The notes below the pieces were generated by a model. That model saw only the letters and a list, made by a program, of their open reading frames with translations. It was not told the origin of the DNA and did no database searches. DNA of 64,000 nucleotides from Calendula officinalis (taxonomy: Eukaryota > Streptophyta > Magnoliopsida > Asterales > Asteraceae): contig OY970823.1 in the NCBI GenBank assembly GCA_963853835.1, positions 4,048,001-4,112,000 of the forward strand. The letters are read 5' to 3'. Positions 60,901-64,000 of this stretch are shown here, in pieces. Numbering within the stretch: the first letter of the stretch is position 1; every line of letters begins with the position of its first letter. The translations under genes and the position numbers were made by a program.

Positions 60901-61617
60901 TGTCTTTTTGATTTTCTTTCCTTTTTCTTTATTCTGTCTGTGTTTATTCTAATAAAATTCTTTGGTTTAGGCAAACCACCTTTTGAGATGTTATACGGCA
61001 GGAAGTGCCGAACGCCCATCTGCTGGGGCAAAGTTGGGCACAAGGTGCTAGGTAGTACTGAAATTGTATTGAAAACTACCGAGATGATTCAGATGGTTCG
61101 TGAGAGGTTGGTTACTGCACAGAGTCGCCAGAAGAGTTATGCTGACAAGAGGCGATCTGTTCTAGATTTTCAGGTTGGTGATTATGTGTTGTTGAAAGTT
61201 TCCCCGTGGAAAGGGGTAATCAGGTTCAGAAAGAGGGGGAAATTGGGACCTCGTTACATTGGCCCTTATCAGGTGATCGCCAAGGTTGGCAAGGTTGCTT
61301 ATCGTCTAGACTTACCAGAGGAACTCCATCTTATTCATAATACCTTTCACGTTTCGCAACTTAGAAAGTGTATCGTAGACGAGTCTGTGGTTGTGCCGTT
61401 AGAAGATATTCAGATTGACGAAAAGTTGAACTATATTGAGCATCCGATTGCGATTCTTGACCGCAAGGTCAAGACCTTGCGCAATAAGGAAATTGTGTTA
61501 GTTAAGGTGCAGTGGCAACACCGTAAGGGTTCCGAGTGGACATGGGAACCCGAGTCTGAGATGCGTGATAATTATCCCGATTTATTTCAGAGTGAGGACT
61601 TCGGGGACGAAGTCTGA
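57947..61617 (+). CDS. unit D pol exons 2-4, intact
   Basis: Exons 57947-58084 (138 bp), 58222-60897 (2676 bp) and 60971-61617 (647 bp). With gag exon 1 the coding length is 4512 bp, exactly 1504 codons including the stop, without internal stops. In spliced numbering: protease aspartate of DSGA at about 411; RT active site FIDD at 747-750; RNase H next; integrase zinc region (HKSKFSIHPG..CLTCRK); catalytic D1151, D1212 and E1248, with 35 residues between the last two as in DD35E. Exon 4 has the GPY/F-type segment and a C-terminal chromodomain that in this group guides integration into heterochromatin. Private changes include V to L near 60457 and E to K near 61029. This is the only unit with no coding lesion. 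Confidence 0.9.
58085..58221 (+). other. unit D intron 2, 137 bp
   Basis: GTAAATATTTTT to GTGCAATAG, phase 1, again inside a glycine codon (G|GT), just before the protease. Equivalents: 35653-35789, 42458-42594 and 50271-50407. Both flanking reading frames run into stops inside it, so it must be removed for a continuous polyprotein. Confidence 0.78.
60898..60970 (+). other. unit D intron 3, 73 bp, inside integrase
   Basis: GTATGTCTTTTTGATTTTC to TTTGGTTTAG, phase 1 (C|GC). A branch-like TTCTAAT lies about 25 bases before the acceptor. Joining gives the integrase string HSSIRKPPFEMLYGRKC, which matches the uninterrupted family pattern. Equivalents: 37481-37553, 45270-45342 and 53084-53156. 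Confidence 0.82.
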
Positions 61618-61634
61618 TTCAAGTGGGATTGAGT

Positions 61635-64000
61635 TGTAACGCCCCAAAAATTTTATGATTTAATTTAATTACGTTCTATTAGTTTAAAAACATTATTGTA
61701 TTGCTTCTGGGATATTATTAAGCGAATTAAGTGCACGACGTTTTGGTTACGCGTTATTAAGCGATCTTAAATTTTTATACGATTATTTAAATTATCATGT
61801 CGTGATAGAATACATAAGTAACTCACTTTATTTACGCTACTTAAAACCCGAGGGCGAGTGTCGGGTCAAGGCCGGCCAGAGGCCAAGCCGAGACCGCAAG
61901 AGCAGATAATATGCGAATATATATATATGCGGGCCTCTCGGTACAATTAAGCTTGTGAGCCCATAATTGCGGTAATAAGGAAAGGATATTTGGGCCAGTA
62001 GTTAATTGGGCTCGGGACGTATGGGCTTGTGTCCAGCTTCACGGCAAACTTCCAAATTTTAGTCGTGCGGATGTATTAGACGAAGGATATCGATATTCAC
62101 TCAACCTAGCTGCCGACATTTTTTTTTCTAACAGCCATAATTCTCTCTTGTCTGCCATACCTTATCATCGAGAGCTTTAAGTTCCAATCGTGTTTCTCCG
62201 TTCCGGCAACGTGAAGACGATCGCGGGAGGGTCGAATTCAAGAGTTGTGTCCGGGGTAAGATATTCGAATCCTCTTTCGTTTATGCCTTTCTCTCGTATC
62301 AGTTTTAAAATCCGATTGTTGATGTTTGGATTGTGTCTTTCGGCCAAGCAGGTTATAAATCGAGAAAGCATTAGCCGTTAACTTCCTTCTAGCAGCAAAG
62401 GACTTATCTAACGGGAAGCTAGGCGTGAGAATTCTAATACGGTAGTCCTTGGTTCTTCCTTATCGTCGTTATTTGTTTTTTTCCGGGAATTTCTTTCGTG
62501 CTAGGTTGTCGGCTATGGGGACCTTAGGGCTGCATGCTAGTAATTGTCACTGAAACTTAGATAGTTTTCGGTTTAAATTGACTAAGTGATGTGAATCGGG
62601 AGGCTATACCGAGAGGGAACCGAACCCGTAGGGTTCTAGGTTCCCAACCGAGTATACTCGATGTCTTTAAGCCTTAAAAATCACCTTGGGTCGAGTAATC
62701 TGAATTGTGAACATGTCGGGTTTTATAGTAGGAAGTAACCAAACTTTATAGACCGGAGTCGGTTCAATAAGTAGAGTTTTGATTTAAAAACGTTTGGCAG
62801 ATTATGCTGTCCTATATTATGTAGTTTTTGACCTGACTAGATTGTTTGTTTGGACTTTTGGCCCGTGCTGGCACCTTGGTTTTTGAGTTAGCTTTCCAAC
62901 GCCGCAACCCTCTCGTCAATCCGAATTACGGTTTAAAAGTTATAGTCAATCTAGTATGCTGCTGTTAGGAAATTGACCTGTGCAGTATGTATGTCTTGCA
63001 TCACTGTTTTGAGACACTTAGAGTCTGTTTTGGCCAGTGACCGTCTCACAGTAAATTGTAGTTCTGATTGTCTTCTAGCCATGGTAAAAAGATGGGAAAA
63101 ATCTAATAAACCGTTTAGGAGTTATGGCAGTTTCCGTGAGACTGACGGGGGCTGCCAGTTTTCTGAAATAAGCCTCGGGTAAGATTTTAATTCAAGGTTT
63201 CACTTTTTGGTTTAGGACCGTCTAGGAGATAACGTGCTATCCTTCTGATTGTCGGAAACCCTTGGAGCTTACAATTTCTCGAGGTGAGTATTCTCACCGT
63301 GTATTCAGTTATAACGATACGTGCATGACTCATATGGTTAACTGTTGATCTATTATACTTTATGTGTGTTGGTCTGTTGCACTTTCTGTGTGTTGATCTG
63401 TTGTCTGGATGACTGTTTTTCTTTTGTTACCACTGATCTGAGACGGACGTGCCGAGTATCTGAGCCGGTACCAAGTCATTTTGTGCTACTAAGTGATAGG
63501 GCTATCTGTGTGGTTTATGTTAGGTGTTGAAAACATAAAAGTAATTAAATAATCTCAGTGGAAATTCTGTGTGGGCCCTTGTGGCAAATTCTGTGTGGGC
63601 CCTTGTGGCAAATTCTGTGTGGGCCCTTGTGGCAAATTCTGTGTGGGCCCTTGTGGCATTTTAGTGTAAGGAGAGGCGAGGTTGATCTCTCGACTCGAGT
63701 TACACAAGCGCGCTATATAAATTTAAAAGATACAAAACTGAGAAAAAAAAACAACTTAGTGGTAAATGATTAGTAGTTCACCTGTGTGCCCTCATGTATT
63801 GTATGTTGTCATTGTTTATACTTTGAGTTTATTCACTCAGCTTCCCCGCTGACCCAAAATCTCCCTCCCATTTTTAGGTACCAGCAAGGGGAAAGAAAAG
63901 GTGGACGGTCGACGGCTGTACGACGTGCGGATGTGAAACGTTTTACTATCTTAAAAACTATGAATTTTTATTTAATATATTTCCGTATTTAACACATTTT
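61635..64000 (+). repeat. LTR 5, cut by the window end (2366 bp seen)
   Basis: Same start as the other LTRs, four copies of the 24-bp unit, several private changes around 63352-63380 and an acceptor TTTTTAG instead of TTTTCAG. The last ~98 bp lie outside the window, so it cannot be said whether the array ends here or continues. Confidence 0.95.

Larger units (their letters stand above)
31413..64000 (+). mobile_element. tandem array of a Tekay/Del-type gypsy chromovirus, shared LTRs
   Basis: LTR starts lie at 31413, 38218, 46007, 53821 and 61635, all in the same orientation, each separated by one internal region (units A-D). At every inner junction the order is pol end, polypurine tract, one LTR, primer binding site, leader, gag. 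There is never a double LTR or a target duplication. This is the product expected from LTR-LTR unequal recombination. The 5 bases before the first LTR are CAACT; the right border lies beyond the window. The chromodomain after integrase and the long LTRs place it in the chromovirus Tekay/Del group (inference from family knowledge). Confidence 0.95.

Noticed and set aside
31413..64000. Array as an assembly artefact of one element
   Set aside because: Each unit has its own lesions and private bases and the unit lengths differ in explained ways; still, long-read confirmation would be needed to be certain.

Overview
This window is plant nuclear DNA, mostly transposable elements. It is AT-rich and contains spliceosomal-type introns, plant LTR retrotransposons, MITEs and a plant NDR1/HIN1-like gene. 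The style of the Gag and Transposase_28-type proteins suggests an Asteraceae genome, perhaps near Tanacetum or Artemisia. That placement is inference from remembered family resemblance, not from a search.

Layout. 1-5.7 kb is noncoding, with one end of a CACTA-type DNA transposon (to 903) and a Helitron 3' terminus (1524-1553). 5.7-11.4 kb is made of old LTR fragments, a (TC)16 microsatellite, a 723-bp tandem duplication and a family of CGCG-centred palindromes. A decayed Ty1/copia element is inserted at 11366: LTR, primer binding site, a minisatellite leader, a 1120-codon gag, then a pol broken by stops and frameshifts. No 3' LTR is visible. 19.9-25.2 kb holds a diverged 0.93-kb duplication and a minus-strand Transposase_28-type (PF04195-like) gene relic. 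A 525-bp hAT MITE with a perfect 8-bp target duplication lies in a predicted intron of that relic. A CCGGTC-rich minisatellite follows. 25747-28015 is a complete minus-strand solo LTR with CAAAT target duplications. 28611-28917 is a Stowaway-like MITE. 29531-30151 (minus) encodes the only convincing host gene, an NDR1/HIN1-like LEA_2 membrane protein. A SINE-like remnant and strong palindromes follow.

31413-64000 (half the window) is a head-to-tail array of one Ty3/gypsy chromovirus (Tekay/Del type, with chromodomain). It has the form LTR-internal-LTR-internal-LTR-internal-LTR-internal-LTR, with single LTRs shared between neighbours. There are four complete internal regions (A-D) and five LTRs, the last cut by the window edge. 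Unit periods are 6805, 7789, 7814 and 7814 bp. The differences are fully explained by a ~985-bp deletion of RT/RNase H in A, a 1-bp deletion in B and one extra copy of a 24-bp LTR repeat in C, D and the last LTR. Unit C has a nonsense codon in gag. Unit D shows no break.

The most striking point is that the gag-pol reading frame of every unit is interrupted by three short GT-AG introns (108-110, 137 and 73 bp), all in phase 1. Removing them gives one continuous 1504-codon frame in unit D: Gag with two zinc knuckles, protease, RT, RNase H, integrase with D,D(35)E, and chromodomain. Keeping intron 1 ends translation just after the zinc knuckles. Splicing therefore looks able to decide between Gag alone and Gag-Pol, while the full-length unspliced RNA would serve as template. 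A fourth, larger intron is predicted in the transcribed part of the LTR itself. The same donor/acceptor architecture is present in the unrelated-looking solo LTR at 25747-28015.
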